DNA of 64,000 nt from Planktotalea arctica. Lineage in GTDB: Bacteria > Pseudomonadota > Alphaproteobacteria > Rhodobacterales > Rhodobacteraceae. Both the position numbers and the translations under genes were made by a program. The stretch spans positions 248,001 to 312,000 of the forward strand of contig NZ_MUHR01000001.1 of assembly GCF_002105285.1 (NCBI RefSeq), read 5' to 3'. Below are positions 27,679-36,937 of this stretch, piece after piece. Positions within the stretch are counted from its first letter, which is position 1. Each line of letters begins with the position of its first letter. Under the pieces are notes generated by a model, which saw nothing but the letters and a program-made list of their open reading frames with translations, searched no databases and was not told the DNA's origin.

Positions 27679-28548
27679 ATGGTTGGTGTTATTGGCATTA
27701 TCGTTGTTTTTGTTATGGTATTTGGCGGTTACTTGGCTGCTGGCGGCAAGATGGGAATCATACTCAAGTCGCTGCCATTTGAAATGACGATGATCGGCGG
27801 TGCCGCCGTCGGGGCTTTCCTGATTAGCAATAGTGGCACGGAGGCGAAGCGCGCCGTGAAAGACATGGCAAAGGTGTTTAGAGGCGTAAAATGGAAGCCT
27901 GAAGACTATAAAGACCTCCTGTGTTTGCTTTTTCAGCTAATTCGCTTGGTGAAACAGAGTCCGATGTCAGTTGAAGAACACATCGAAGATCCCACGAACT
28001 CCAGTATTTTTTGTATGTATCCCAGAATTCAAGCGGACGCCGAAGCCACATCGTTGATCTGCGACACATTAAGATCTGCCTCGATGAATTATGATGATCC
28101 CCATCAAGTTGAGGAAATCTTGGAGAAACGGATGGAGGCGAATTTGCATCATTCCATGCATTCGAGCCATGCTTTGCAAATTGTTGCGGACGGACTGCCT
28201 GCTCTAGGAATTGTCGCGGCGGTCTTGGGTGTGATCAAGACGATGAGTTCGATCGATCAGCCTCCGGAGGTTTTGGGGAAACTGATTGGTGGTGCCTTGG
28301 TCGGGACATTTCTAGGCGTTTTCCTTGCATACGGAATTGTTGGCCCATTTGCAGCGAGACTAAAGACGGTCATTGAAGAGGATGGACAGTTTTATCAGCT
28401 AATAAGAGAAGTTCTGGTTGCAAATCTTCACAATCACAGCGCGAATATTTGCATTGAGGTTGGTCGACAGAACACTCCGACATCGTATCGCCCACCCTTC
28501 AACGATCTTGAAGAGGCTCTCAAAGACCTCAAGAAGGACGTAGCCTGA
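27679..28548 (+). CDS. motA: Flagellar motor stator protein MotA
   Basis: Proton-channel stator subunit, 289 residues from the ATG at 27679, which has a perfect AGGAGG site 5 bases upstream; the frame is open eight codons earlier without such a site. Four helices are visible: MVGVIGIIVVFVMVFGGYL, MTMIGGAAVGAFLI, and in the C-terminal half ALQIVADGLPALGIVAAVLGVIKTM and LGKLIGGALVGTFLGVFLAYGI. The conserved Pro pair of the channel is in the GLPALGI segment. MotB, the required partner, does not follow; the next gene is a TPR protein that overlaps the motA stop by one base. Confidence 0.95.
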   Translation: MVGVIGIIVVFVMVFGGYLAAGGKMGIILKSLPFEMTMIGGAAVGAFLISNSGTEAKRAVKDMAKVFRGVKWKPEDYKDLLCLLFQLIRLVKQSPMSVEEHIEDPTNSSIFCMYPRIQADAEATSLICDTLRSASMNYDDPHQVEEILEKRMEANLHHSMHSSHALQIVADGLPALGIVAAVLGVIKTMSSIDQPPEVLGKLIGGALVGTFLGVFLAYGIVGPFAARLKTVIEEDGQFYQLIREVLVANLHNHSANICIEVGRQNTPTSYRPPFNDLEEALKDLKKDVA

Positions 28549-30572
28549 TGCGTGTTTTACTGTCGGGAATACTGCTCTATGTTTTTACTACGCTTGAAAT
28601 CTGCGCCCAAACCGTTGGCGTGCGCACAGCTGAGCATGAAAATTTTACGCGAATTGTACTGGATGTTTCGGAACTAGATTCAGCTCAAGTGAGCCAATCC
28701 GGTAAATTCCTTAGGGTAACTGTGAGCGGGAAAAGAATAGATACCTTGAGTCATGACTTTTTTAAAAGAATTTCAAAAAATGTAATTTCAGATTTTTCAA
28801 TTCTTCACGCAGGTGATGGTTTTCAGATAACCCTAAATTGTGAATGTTCCTTTACAACGTTCAAAGCGAATGCCACGATGATTGCAATTGATATTTTTGA
28901 TGAAAAAAATTCTTCAATTCAGGAAGAAGAATTAAAAGGTGTGATTTCAAAGCGCACTTCAAAAGGAAGTCAGATTTTTGATAGACCCGAACCTACAAAA
29001 GAAGAAAAGTACGCAGAAATTTCACCTACACCTACACCAAAAAACTCTTCGCATCTGCGGCTTCTGGATGCGTTGGCGAAAATATCGGGGAAGTTAGATT
29101 TAGCACCGCCGATAAGAAAACAATTGAATTTGTCGAAAGAAAGTGATGGCCAGATCATTTTCCGCTCGCTCCCTATGCAAAAAATTTCAAATACTCAGGA
29201 GATTGAAGGCGCTGCAAATGCGGTCTTGTTGAGTTGTGATGCAGCTTTAGGGTTCAATCCTGCGAATTGGCCACAGTACAATGACCCTAGAACGATATTG
29301 AGCTCTACGCGAATAGCATTGGGTGATCGCGCAGATGATTTTGGTGCAAATACCGCTCGTCACCTTGCCAAAACCTATTTGAGCTTGGCTATGGGGGCAG
29401 AAGCAATATCGCTGTTGAATGGGATTTCAGAGCCATTGCAGAAGGACAGGGCTCTTATAGCGATTGCGCGTGTTATAGATGGGGATCCTGCATCCAGCTT
29501 AAGATCTGTAATAGCGCCTTTTGCGCATTGCTCCGATACAGTCATTTGGCGCCTGCTTGGTGCAAGCGAGCTTTCAGCGAAGGACGCTGATTGGGGCAAT
29601 GAAGCTTTGAAACAAGGACGCGAGGAATTCGATCGTTGGCCCCTTGCCATGAAGAACACGTTTTCAGCGCGTATTGCTGAAAGTTTTTTGACTATTGGAT
29701 CACCTGAGACTGCGGCATTTTCGATCCGGCGCGTTACCCCTAGCACTGACGATTTGTCCGGTGAGCAGGGGATTGTAGCAGCAAAAATTGCTCAAAAGAC
29801 TCAAGATTCGGAGGCGGCCAAGGCGATCTTGGAACCAATTTTGTCCAAGGATAAAGATCAAGCGCCTTTGGCTGTGATAGCGCTTGCTGATATCGCCAGT
29901 GCTCGGAAGGATGTTCTGGATCCGGCGCAGAAAGCCGCGCTGGAAAGCTATAGTGCCGAGTTGAAAGGTACGGATTTGGAAGTTGATCTTATTCGTGCAA
30001 GAATTAGTGCCGAGATACAGCAAGAAAATTTTGCAGCTGCAGTCGAACTGCTTATGCCATACAGAAATTTGGCTCGTGCAAGTCAATTTGAGCTTGTCCT
30101 TGATGAATTAGCAGAGGGCCTCCTAAATATTGATCCTGATGTGAACTTTCTGAGAGAAGTGGTCAGCCTGCCATCGCATAACTTCAAAGAGGTCGCCAAA
30201 CCAATCCAGGAACAGCTAAAAAAGCGCGTCACAAAGTTGGGTTTTGATGATTTGGCGGATCAGTTGGGGCGCAGTATTGGAGAAGGAGAAATACTAGGGC
30301 CACGGGCCTCTCTGGACATAGTCGATTCTGAAAAGACCAGCCATCGGGAACCAACGACACAGTTAAATCCATCGACTAACCAGCAAGCGAGCAGTGTGGC
30401 AGCTCAAGAAAATGAGGAAATGACGTTGGATGGGCCCGGTACTCCCCTTGCACCGGAAAAGCTGCAGGAACTGGCGCAGCTCAAACCAATTTCAAAAGCG
30501 GTGAACGAGAGCCATAATGTACTTTCCGAGATTGCAGATCTGAAGGCCGAACTGGAAACTTTAGGTTTCTAA
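28548..30572 (+). CDS. Exported TPR-like protein coupled to motA
   Basis: Unrecognised protein of 674 residues with a cleavable signal peptide (LLSGILLYVFTTLEICAQT). Residues 22-120 form a beta-rich module with VGVRTAEHENFTRIVLDVSE, a pattern like AMIN domains that bind cell-wall or secretin partners. Residues 220-560 are helical and TPR-like, with repeats such as TARHLAKTYLSLAMGAEAISLL and ETAAFSIRRV. The C-terminus is Gln/Glu-rich. The gene is AT-richer than its neighbours. Its start overlaps motA (TGATG). By position it could act like periplasmic MotC of rhizobia, but this is inference only. Confidence 0.75.
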   Translation: MRVLLSGILLYVFTTLEICAQTVGVRTAEHENFTRIVLDVSELDSAQVSQSGKFLRVTVSGKRIDTLSHDFFKRISKNVISDFSILHAGDGFQITLNCECSFTTFKANATMIAIDIFDEKNSSIQEEELKGVISKRTSKGSQIFDRPEPTKEEKYAEISPTPTPKNSSHLRLLDALAKISGKLDLAPPIRKQLNLSKESDGQIIFRSLPMQKISNTQEIEGAANAVLLSCDAALGFNPANWPQYNDPRTILSSTRIALGDRADDFGANTARHLAKTYLSLAMGAEAISLLNGISEPLQKDRALIAIARVIDGDPASSLRSVIAPFAHCSDTVIWRLLGASELSAKDADWGNEALKQGREEFDRWPLAMKNTFSARIAESFLTIGSPETAAFSIRRVTPSTDDLSGEQGIVAAKIAQKTQDSEAAKAILEPILSKDKDQAPLAVIALADIASARKDVLDPAQKAALESYSAELKGTDLEVDLIRARISAEIQQENFAAAVELLMPYRNLARASQFELVLDELAEGLLNIDPDVNFLREVVSLPSHNFKEVAKPIQEQLKKRVTKLGFDDLADQLGRSIGEGEILGPRASLDIVDSEKTSHREPTTQLNPSTNQQASSVAAQENEEMTLDGPGTPLAPEKLQELAQLKPISKAVNESHNVLSEIADLKAELETLGF

Positions 30573-30631
30573 CGGCACTGGTGCCTGCTGTCAGAGCGGG
30601 CCGCAAAGTTCCAAAACTGCGCTTTACCCGA

Positions 30632-33600
30632 TCAAAACCGCATAAGCACCTTGGCTTCTTGGGCTTTCAAGCTTGTTCTCGCGCTGGGTCCGAAATTTGC
30701 CAGATCACTGCGAATTTCCGGGAATAGTGCGAATAGCTCCTCGCGCGCTCGAGGCGCAAGGCAATCTACACCGCAAGCGCCCGGATGAAAGCTCTCGGTT
30801 GCGACGCCTTGGGCGAAAATAATTTCATGCTGTTCAAACATGATGTGGATGTATGTTACGGCCTCTATTTCTTCCCTGCGTACGTTTAGACCATCGATCA
30901 GATGAACTGCGGGGATCAGTACTTCGCTTGCACCGAATAAGAGCTCGGCCTCATAGCCTTTGAAAAGCATCCTGTGCTGGGGTGAAACAACCAGATCTGC
31001 GCTGGCACCCGGGAAAGTTTTTTGGGCAAAGCGGATTGGAGCAAAATGATCCGTAGCCGGGACCGTCGATTTCCCGATCCAGCAGATGCGCTGGACACCG
31101 TTGTCCTGTGTCACAACGCTATCGCCGATTTTTAATGTGTCGATATCGCGTGCGCCGTAAGGGGTCGCAATTTCGGTTCCGGCTACGAAGCAAATAATGT
31201 TCTCGATATTGGTGAAGTTGACGATGGTTCCGTCAAGCAAAGTGACGGTACCCGACAGTCCCCCGTTCACGTCGTCGGGGTCGGTGATGGTCAGTGAATC
31301 GCGATCGTGCAAACCATTCAGCGCGAGCGTATCGCCATCGGTTTCATCGCCTTCGCCGCCTGTGATTGTAATCACATCGGTATCGATCTCGCCAAGATCG
31401 ACAATGTTAAAAAAGTCGTCACCATCGCCGCCGGTGACGGTATCGCCTTGGCCGACATTGATCGTATCATCGCCATCGCCCGCCGTGATCAGATCGCCAG
31501 CGATGCCGCCCGAAATTGTGTCGTTGCCATCGCCGCCAAAAAGGGTATCGACGCCGCTGCCGCCTGTAACGATATCATCGCCACCGCCCGCATCGACGTT
31601 GACACCGACGGTGTCGAGAGCGGCGTTGATCGTGTCGGCATTATCTGTTGCCGTGACGTTCTCAATCTCGGTGAAAGCGGCTTCATCGGTGGACACAGCG
31701 CCGGTCAGGGTGCCTGTTTCATCGCCGGAAAAGACGATGGAGACGCCCTCGGCAGTGACGCCGGAGGCATCCAAAGTGTCGCCGAGTGTTTCGAGATCGG
31801 CCTCGCCGTCGATGTCGTCATCGCCGAACCCGTCGCTTAGAACAAACGTGTCATCGCCGAAGCCACCTTGCATGGTGTCATCGCCAGCGCCGCCTTGCAG
31901 GGTATCGTCGCCGAAGTTGCCTATAAGACTGTCGTCGCCCGCGCCGCCACCCAGAGAATCGTCATCCGCGCCGCCATCCAGCGTGTCAGCGCCGATGCCG
32001 CCGAGCAGTGTATCGACGCCTGCGCCACCTTCCATGAAATCATCGCCTGCGTCGCCGGAAATACTGTCATCGCCTGCTTGACCCAAGAGGTTGTCATCGT
32101 CTGCGCCACCAAAGATCGTGTCTGCGTCATCGCCGCCGAAGACCGTGTCATCCCCTGCGCCCGCGTCGATGTTGTCCACGCCTTCGTCGCCGAAGATTGA
32201 ATCGTCACCTGCGCCTGCAACAACGGTGTCATCGCCCGCACCTGCTTCGATGATGTCATCGTCTGTGCCGTTTTCCGCATCGCCGGCATCGACGATATCG
32301 CCTTCGGGATCGCCCATATAGCTGCCATCGATCAACTCGCCAGCAGAAGTACCCTCGACGATGTAATCCGCGAGTGGAATGCCGATCGCCGCGAGGGCTT
32401 CTGGAACGGGGAAGGCTATGGGCAACACGCCGATCAAGGTTAAGGTTTCTCCGCCGGGGAAGGTTAGGATCGTGTCGCCTGTTCCATCGCCGTTTGTGTC
32501 GGAAATTTCGACGTCGGCGGTGTTCACCATGGCGCCATTGGCATCTGTCATGGTGCTCACATCGAGCTGATCAAAGCCGATCCACGAGCCATCACCCGCC
32601 AGTGTTGGAGCGGTAAAGCCGGTGACGGAATCATCGCCAGAGCCATTGTCGAGCGTTAAAATATCCGTGCCGGAACTGAGCTGGATGGTTTCGATTTCTT
32701 CGAATTCGATCACACCGGTGCCGTCGGTGACCGTGCCGCTTTCCGCGTCGAGCCTAGTGAGATCATAGGTCAGCGCACCACCGACGCTGCTCATGTCGAG
32801 CACGTCACCAGCCGCATCATCTATCTCGCCGCCAATGATCGTATCGCTGCCGAAATCATCCTCGAGCGCAAATGTATCTGAGCCATCACCGCCGCTCAGG
32901 ACATCATCGCCGATCTGGCCGTTCAATATATCATCGCCCGCGCCGCCGATCAGGCTGTCATCGCCAAGGCCGCCCACAAGGCTGTCCTCGCCCGCGTCGC
33001 CGCTGAGGGTGTCTGCACCTGCGCCGCCGTCGATAGTGTCACCGCCTGAGCCACCCTCGACCGAGTCGTCCCCCGCGCCTGCGATCACGCTATCGTTGCC
33101 TGCGCCTGCACGAATAAAGTCGTCGTCTCCTGCTGCGCCAGGCAGTTCGGCGTCATTGTTGTCGACGCGGTCAAAATTGGGATCGCCAAGGTATGCGGCA
33201 TCGATTGTGTCATCGCCCGCCGTTCCATCGACATAGCCGTCTGGGCCGTCAGGAATGCCCATTGCTATAAGCTGGGCAGAGCTTGAAACATCGCTCGCAA
33301 GAACGCCGATCAAGGTCAGGGATTCGCCGTTGGGGAAGGTCAGGATCGCATCACCCGTACCGTCGCCCACGCTATCCGTGACGATGACATTGCCGGTGTG
33401 GGTGGCGTTGCCATCGAAGTCGAGCAGGCCGGTGACATCAAGCTGGTCGTTGCCGGAAAACGTACCGGCGCCCGTGTCGGTCGGCGCGGAAAAACCGCTG
33501 ACCGTGTCGGAGCCGCCAAAGGTATCCAGAACCAGCGTATCGTCGCCGCTGCCAAGGATGATCGTCTCGATATCGACGAAAGTACCAGTGTTGGTACCGT

Positions 33601-35530
33601 CCGTGAAGGTGCCGGCCTCGGGGTTGGCATTGCTCAAATCAATGGTCAGATCGTTGGTGATGTTGGACAGATCCATCGTATCGCCAACGGTTTCTTCCTC
33701 TTCCTCGCCCTCGATGATGTAAGAGCCGAAGTCGGCAGCGACGTTGAAGACATCATCACCGAAGCCGCCCCAAAGCGTATCTGCGCCGGTGCCGCCTGTG
33801 ATGGTATCGTTGCCGAAGCTACCGCGCAGGAAATCATCGCCTGCGCCGCCAACAATCGAATCGTTGCCAATATCGCCGTTGATGGAGTCATTGCCAGCGC
33901 CGCCGATGATTGTGTCGTCGCCTGTGCCTGCTTCGACTGTGTCATTGCCAGCGCCGCCGTCGATGCTGTCGTCATCTTCGTTGCCGTATAGGGAATCGTC
34001 GCCGATACCGCCTAAAAGCGTGTCCTCGCCCATGCCGCCATAAAGCGTGTCCGAACCAGCTCCGCCCTCGATCCTGTCGTCGTCGTCACCCGCATCGACC
34101 GAGTCGTTGCCCGCGCCAGCGAGGATCGTATCATTGCCAGCGCCACCCTGAATCGAATCGTCCTGCGAGCCATCTAGCGCATCGCTGTTATCGACCCGAT
34201 CGCCGTCGGGATCGCCCAGATAAGTGGCGTCAATCAGGTTATCCGTGTCGTCGCCTTCGACGATGTAGTTCAATGGCGTTGCGGCCGCGGGGATGCCGAT
34301 CGCCTCGAGCTCGGCAGGGGAGTCGACAGCGCTCGGGGGAACACCGATCAACGTTATGCTCTCGCCGCCGGGGAACGTCAGGATCGCATCGCCGGTGCCA
34401 TCGCCATTGGTGTCTGATACAATGACATCGTCAACGTCGACAGGCGTTGTGCCACCATCCGAGGTCAGGCCGGAGACGTCGAGTTGATCGATCGTGGTGC
34501 CATCGCCCGAATCAGAGAGGTCAAAGCCGGAGACCGTGTCGTCGCCGCCGCCATCGGCCAGAACAAGCGTGTCCGCGCCAGAACCAAGAGTGATATTTTC
34601 GATTTCGACGAAGCTCGCCGTGTCGATCCCGTCACTTACGCTACCCGTTTCGGGATTGCTGGCTGTTAGATCGAGCGTGAGATCATCGGTGACGGCGCTT
34701 AGATCAAGCGTGTCGCCACTGGTTTCGCCGGTTTCACCGCCGCTAATCGAATCCGCTCCGAAATCATCGTTAAGAACGAAGGTATCGTCCCCGCTTGCTC
34801 CGGAAAGCGTGTCCGCTCCGGTGCCGCCATCAATGGTATCAGCGCCAAGGCCTGCATCAACGATATCATCGCCCGCACCTGCTTCGATGCTATCCGCATT
34901 GGAGCCGTCGCTATGATCAAGGTTGTCGATATCATCGCCATTGGGATCACCCAAATACGCGGCGTCAATTGTATCCGCGCCAGCTGAGCCTTCGACGATG
35001 AAATTCGGTGTCAGATCCAGCACCAGATTGTCGAGTGCAAGTCCCGTATAGAGCAGGGTATCTGTGTCGAAGGTTGAAGCAATACTCAACGTCGAGGACG
35101 AGGAAGTTGCTGTAAATGTAAAGGATTCCGTCTGCCAGTATGGGGCGCTCGCACCTGTGCTGTCGATCGGAATAGAAAGGACCTGTGTGCCGATTGTAAC
35201 TTCCAGAACACTCGCGGCAGGGTTGTTGGTCGTGCCATCAGAGTTGTTGACGTAGAAATCGAAGTTGAAGGTGTAGGTTTCGCCCGCAACGATGGGTGTG
35301 TTGAGCGTCGTTTGCATCGATTCTGAGTAACTAGGGGTGGCATACATTGTGATGTAGCCGCTGCCTGACGACGCGTTTAGATCAGCTTGGTTGTATGTTC
35401 CCGCCCATTCAAATCCACCATCTGTCTGAAGGTCTGTTGTGCCGGAGATGTTCGTCCAACCGCTCGCAGTTTGTGTTGCAGTCGTTGCCGTATTGGTCTC
35501 GAATATCCCATTGGTAATATGGTTGGGCAT
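30632..35530 (-). CDS. Giant calcium-binding repeat protein with C-terminal Hint domain
   Basis: Secreted protein of 1632 residues from the ATG at 35530, which has GGAG 6 bases upstream. Residues 1-175 form a jelly-roll-like module (NGIFETNTATTATQTASGW to LALDNLVLDL). Residues 177-1440 hold four long homologous units, each with RTX nonapeptides (GGAGDDTL-type). A Hint (hedgehog/intein) domain starts at Cys1447 (CFVAGTEIATPYGARDIDTL) and runs to about residue 1585. The last 50 residues (PRAREELFALFPEIRSDLANFG) are conserved among Rhodobacterales Hint proteins. Export through a type I system and self-cleavage at Cys1447 are expected from the families. No transporter gene is adjacent. It is convergent with the motA-TPR operon. 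Confidence 0.92.
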   Translation of the reverse strand: MPNHITNGIFETNTATTATQTASGWTNISGTTDLQTDGGFEWAGTYNQADLNASSGSGYITMYATPSYSESMQTTLNTPIVAGETYTFNFDFYVNNSDGTTNNPAASVLEVTIGTQVLSIPIDSTGASAPYWQTESFTFTATSSSSTLSIASTFDTDTLLYTGLALDNLVLDLTPNFIVEGSAGADTIDAAYLGDPNGDDIDNLDHSDGSNADSIEAGAGDDIVDAGLGADTIDGGTGADTLSGASGDDTFVLNDDFGADSISGGETGETSGDTLDLSAVTDDLTLDLTASNPETGSVSDGIDTASFVEIENITLGSGADTLVLADGGGDDTVSGFDLSDSGDGTTIDQLDVSGLTSDGGTTPVDVDDVIVSDTNGDGTGDAILTFPGGESITLIGVPPSAVDSPAELEAIGIPAAATPLNYIVEGDDTDNLIDATYLGDPDGDRVDNSDALDGSQDDSIQGGAGNDTILAGAGNDSVDAGDDDDRIEGGAGSDTLYGGMGEDTLLGGIGDDSLYGNEDDDSIDGGAGNDTVEAGTGDDTIIGGAGNDSINGDIGNDSIVGGAGDDFLRGSFGNDTITGGTGADTLWGGFGDDVFNVAADFGSYIIEGEEEEETVGDTMDLSNITNDLTIDLSNANPEAGTFTDGTNTGTFVDIETIILGSGDDTLVLDTFGGSDTVSGFSAPTDTGAGTFSGNDQLDVTGLLDFDGNATHTGNVIVTDSVGDGTGDAILTFPNGESLTLIGVLASDVSSSAQLIAMGIPDGPDGYVDGTAGDDTIDAAYLGDPNFDRVDNNDAELPGAAGDDDFIRAGAGNDSVIAGAGDDSVEGGSGGDTIDGGAGADTLSGDAGEDSLVGGLGDDSLIGGAGDDILNGQIGDDVLSGGDGSDTFALEDDFGSDTIIGGEIDDAAGDVLDMSSVGGALTYDLTRLDAESGTVTDGTGVIEFEEIETIQLSSGTDILTLDNGSGDDSVTGFTAPTLAGDGSWIGFDQLDVSTMTDANGAMVNTADVEISDTNGDGTGDTILTFPGGETLTLIGVLPIAFPVPEALAAIGIPLADYIVEGTSAGELIDGSYMGDPEGDIVDAGDAENGTDDDIIEAGAGDDTVVAGAGDDSIFGDEGVDNIDAGAGDDTVFGGDDADTIFGGADDDNLLGQAGDDSISGDAGDDFMEGGAGVDTLLGGIGADTLDGGADDDSLGGGAGDDSLIGNFGDDTLQGGAGDDTMQGGFGDDTFVLSDGFGDDDIDGEADLETLGDTLDASGVTAEGVSIVFSGDETGTLTGAVSTDEAAFTEIENVTATDNADTINAALDTVGVNVDAGGGDDIVTGGSGVDTLFGGDGNDTISGGIAGDLITAGDGDDTINVGQGDTVTGGDGDDFFNIVDLGEIDTDVITITGGEGDETDGDTLALNGLHDRDSLTITDPDDVNGGLSGTVTLLDGTIVNFTNIENIICFVAGTEIATPYGARDIDTLKIGDSVVTQDNGVQRICWIGKSTVPATDHFAPIRFAQKTFPGASADLVVSPQHRMLFKGYEAELLFGASEVLIPAVHLIDGLNVRREEIEAVTYIHIMFEQHEIIFAQGVATESFHPGACGVDCLAPRAREELFALFPEIRSDLANFGPSARTSLKAQEAKVLMRF
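31190..35002 (-). repeat. Four tandem long units within the Hint protein gene
   Basis: Each unit opens with a block like YIVEG...IDAAYLGDPNGD..DN, continues with GGAGDDT nonapeptides, then LTxDLT...GTxTDGT.. and GSGxDTLxL blocks, and closes with DTNGDGTGDAILTFPGGESLTLIGV. Units begin near 35000, 34275, 33245 and 32375 and are unequal (about 240, 340, 290 and 390 codons) because nonapeptide number varies. The fourth lacks the closing block and runs into the Hint domain. Confidence 0.85.
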
Positions 35531-35599
35531 CACACACTCCGCATTGTTCACACGGCGCTACAAAAACCTTAAGGGGTTTTTACAGGCCAGAAATCATTG

Positions 35600-35619
35600 T
35601 TGCCGCAACTCTGCGACAA
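35600..35619. promoter_or_regulatory. Imperfect palindrome, possible operator of the Hint gene
   Basis: TTGCCGCAACTCTGCGACAA has 8-base arms (TTGCCGCA / TGCGACAA) that pair with one mismatch. It is 70 bp upstream of the Hint protein start, a suitable place for a regulator. The binding protein is unknown. Confidence 0.3.
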
Positions 35620-35713
35620 GACAGACTTACGGGTCAAAAACGGTGGGAATGTGACGTTGTTGTGAACAGAAAGCTAAGTCTGGCCTCTATTTACGTGCGA
35701 TTTTACGAGCAGG

Positions 35714-35732
35714 CTTTTCAAGTCTTGAAAAG
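35714..35732. promoter_or_regulatory. Perfect 8-bp inverted repeat upstream of the Hint gene
   Basis: CTTTTCAAGTCTTGAAAAG has perfect 8-base arms around GTC. It lies 184 bp upstream of the Hint protein start, too far from any gene end to be an obvious terminator and without a T run on the minus strand. An operator role is a guess. Confidence 0.3.
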
Positions 35733-35905
35733 GCAAAAAGCTGAACAAAATAGACGTTTCGTGGTTTGCGAGAGGCAATATAACGCGCTGAATTAAGGCA
35801 GGAAAGTTAGCCTGCGCTCCAATTATCATCGCAATGTTGCTCATAAATACGAGTGGTGATCTTCACTTGAAGTGAGCCAGATACGCCGCTGTTCAAGCGT
35901 CGAAA

Positions 35906-35924
35906 GCGGCCCTGGCAGGGCCGC
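35906..35924 (-). terminator. Possible terminator after the metallo-hydrolase gene
   Basis: GCGGCCC (35906-35912) and GGGCCGC (35918-35924) form a perfect 7-bp stem with a TGGCA loop, 51 bp beyond the minus-strand stop at 35975. Only a short TTTC follows on the minus strand, so it is a weak intrinsic terminator or an RNA-end stabiliser. Confidence 0.45.
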
Positions 35925-35974
35925 CTCAACTTCTTTGTGTGCGCGTTGCGTGAGCCTTACAAGCGCGTTGGTGT

Positions 35975-36925
35975 TTATCCCTGAAGCGCGGCCCACATTT
36001 CCAGATCGCGCTCCGCGGTCCAGATGCGAGGCGTGTCGATGCCACGTGCTTCGTCGTATGCGCGGGCGACGTTGAAGGGCAGACAATGCTCGTAGATCGC
36101 GTAATCGGCGAACTTTGGGTCGCAGACTGCGCGCACCGCGTCCCATGCCTCCTTGAGCGAGCCACCGCGCGCAGCAACGCGCGCAGCTGGCAGGTACGTA
36201 CTTTCCACGAAGTCACGTGTGCTCTCAATCGCACGCTCAACCGCGTCTTTACCGATTAAAGCACTACCGCGACCGGGCGCAATTGCGTCCACGTCGAAGG
36301 ACGCGATGTTATCCAGCGTTTCGCTCCAATCGCTAAAGTGACCATCGCCGCAATAGCACGCAGAGTGATCTTCGACGATATCGCCCGTGAACATCACATT
36401 TTCGTCCGGCACATGAATCACGATATCACCCGCTGTGTGCGCACGGCCCAGATGCATCAGATCAACGCGGCGATTGCCCAGATAGACCGTCATGTCATCG
36501 TTGAACGTGGTTGTGGGGTAGGTGAGGCCCGGAATGCTCTCGTGCCCCTCAAAGAGACGCGGGAAGCGTTGGAATTCGCTGTCCCAATCTTCTTGGCCGC
36601 GCTCGACTACCATCGCGCGGGCGATATCGCCCATTACAATCTGATTTGCGCCATAGGCTGAGGCACCAAGCACGCGAACAGCGTGATAGTGCGTCAGAAC
36701 GAGGTGGCTGATGGGTTTATCAGTGACTTCGCGCACCTTTTCGATGACTTTGTTGGCAAGGCGGGGGGTTGCCTGCGCTTCCACGATCATCACGGACTCG
36801 TCGCCGATGATAACGCCGGAGTTTGGATCACCCTCGGCGGTGAAGGCCCAAACGTCACGGCCCACCTCGTCAAAGGTGATTTTTTTCTCAGACATGTCGC
36901 CTTGTGATGCGAATGCTTTTGCCAT
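35975..36925 (-). CDS. MBL-fold metallo-hydrolase with altered metal motif
   Basis: Metallo-beta-lactamase-fold protein of 316 residues. The usual HxHxDH motif reads His79-Tyr-His81-Ala-Val-Arg, so the Asp and third His that bind the second metal are missing. Other ligands are kept: HLGRAHTAGD (His) and MFTGDIVEDH (Asp). The fold may bind one metal or use an altered site. It starts with ATG at 36925 preceded by AAGGAA and lies 12 bp after fahA, so it belongs to the homogentisate operon. A role in aromatic degradation is inferred from position. Function within the MBL superfamily cannot be read from the sequence. Confidence 0.85.
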   Translation of the reverse strand: MAKAFASQGDMSEKKITFDEVGRDVWAFTAEGDPNSGVIIGDESVMIVEAQATPRLANKVIEKVREVTDKPISHLVLTHYHAVRVLGASAYGANQIVMGDIARAMVVERGQEDWDSEFQRFPRLFEGHESIPGLTYPTTTFNDDMTVYLGNRRVDLMHLGRAHTAGDIVIHVPDENVMFTGDIVEDHSACYCGDGHFSDWSETLDNIASFDVDAIAPGRGSALIGKDAVERAIESTRDFVESTYLPAARVAARGGSLKEAWDAVRAVCDPKFADYAIYEHCLPFNVARAYDEARGIDTPRIWTAERDLEMWAALQG

Positions 36926-36937
36926 GATGTGCGTTCC

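Larger units (their letters stand above)
35531..35974. other. Intergenic region upstream of the Hint protein gene
   Basis: This 444-base spacer lies between two leftward genes. It contains two palindromes (35600-35619 and 35714-35732) upstream of the Hint gene and a GC-rich hairpin (35906-35924) downstream of the metallo-hydrolase gene. Short frames crossing it look like shadows; no tRNA-like fold was noticed. Confidence 0.55.

Noticed and set aside
31197-32081. Plus-strand frame with Ser/Pro-rich repeats
   Set aside because: It is the reverse of the RTX nonapeptide region and simply mirrors that repeat.
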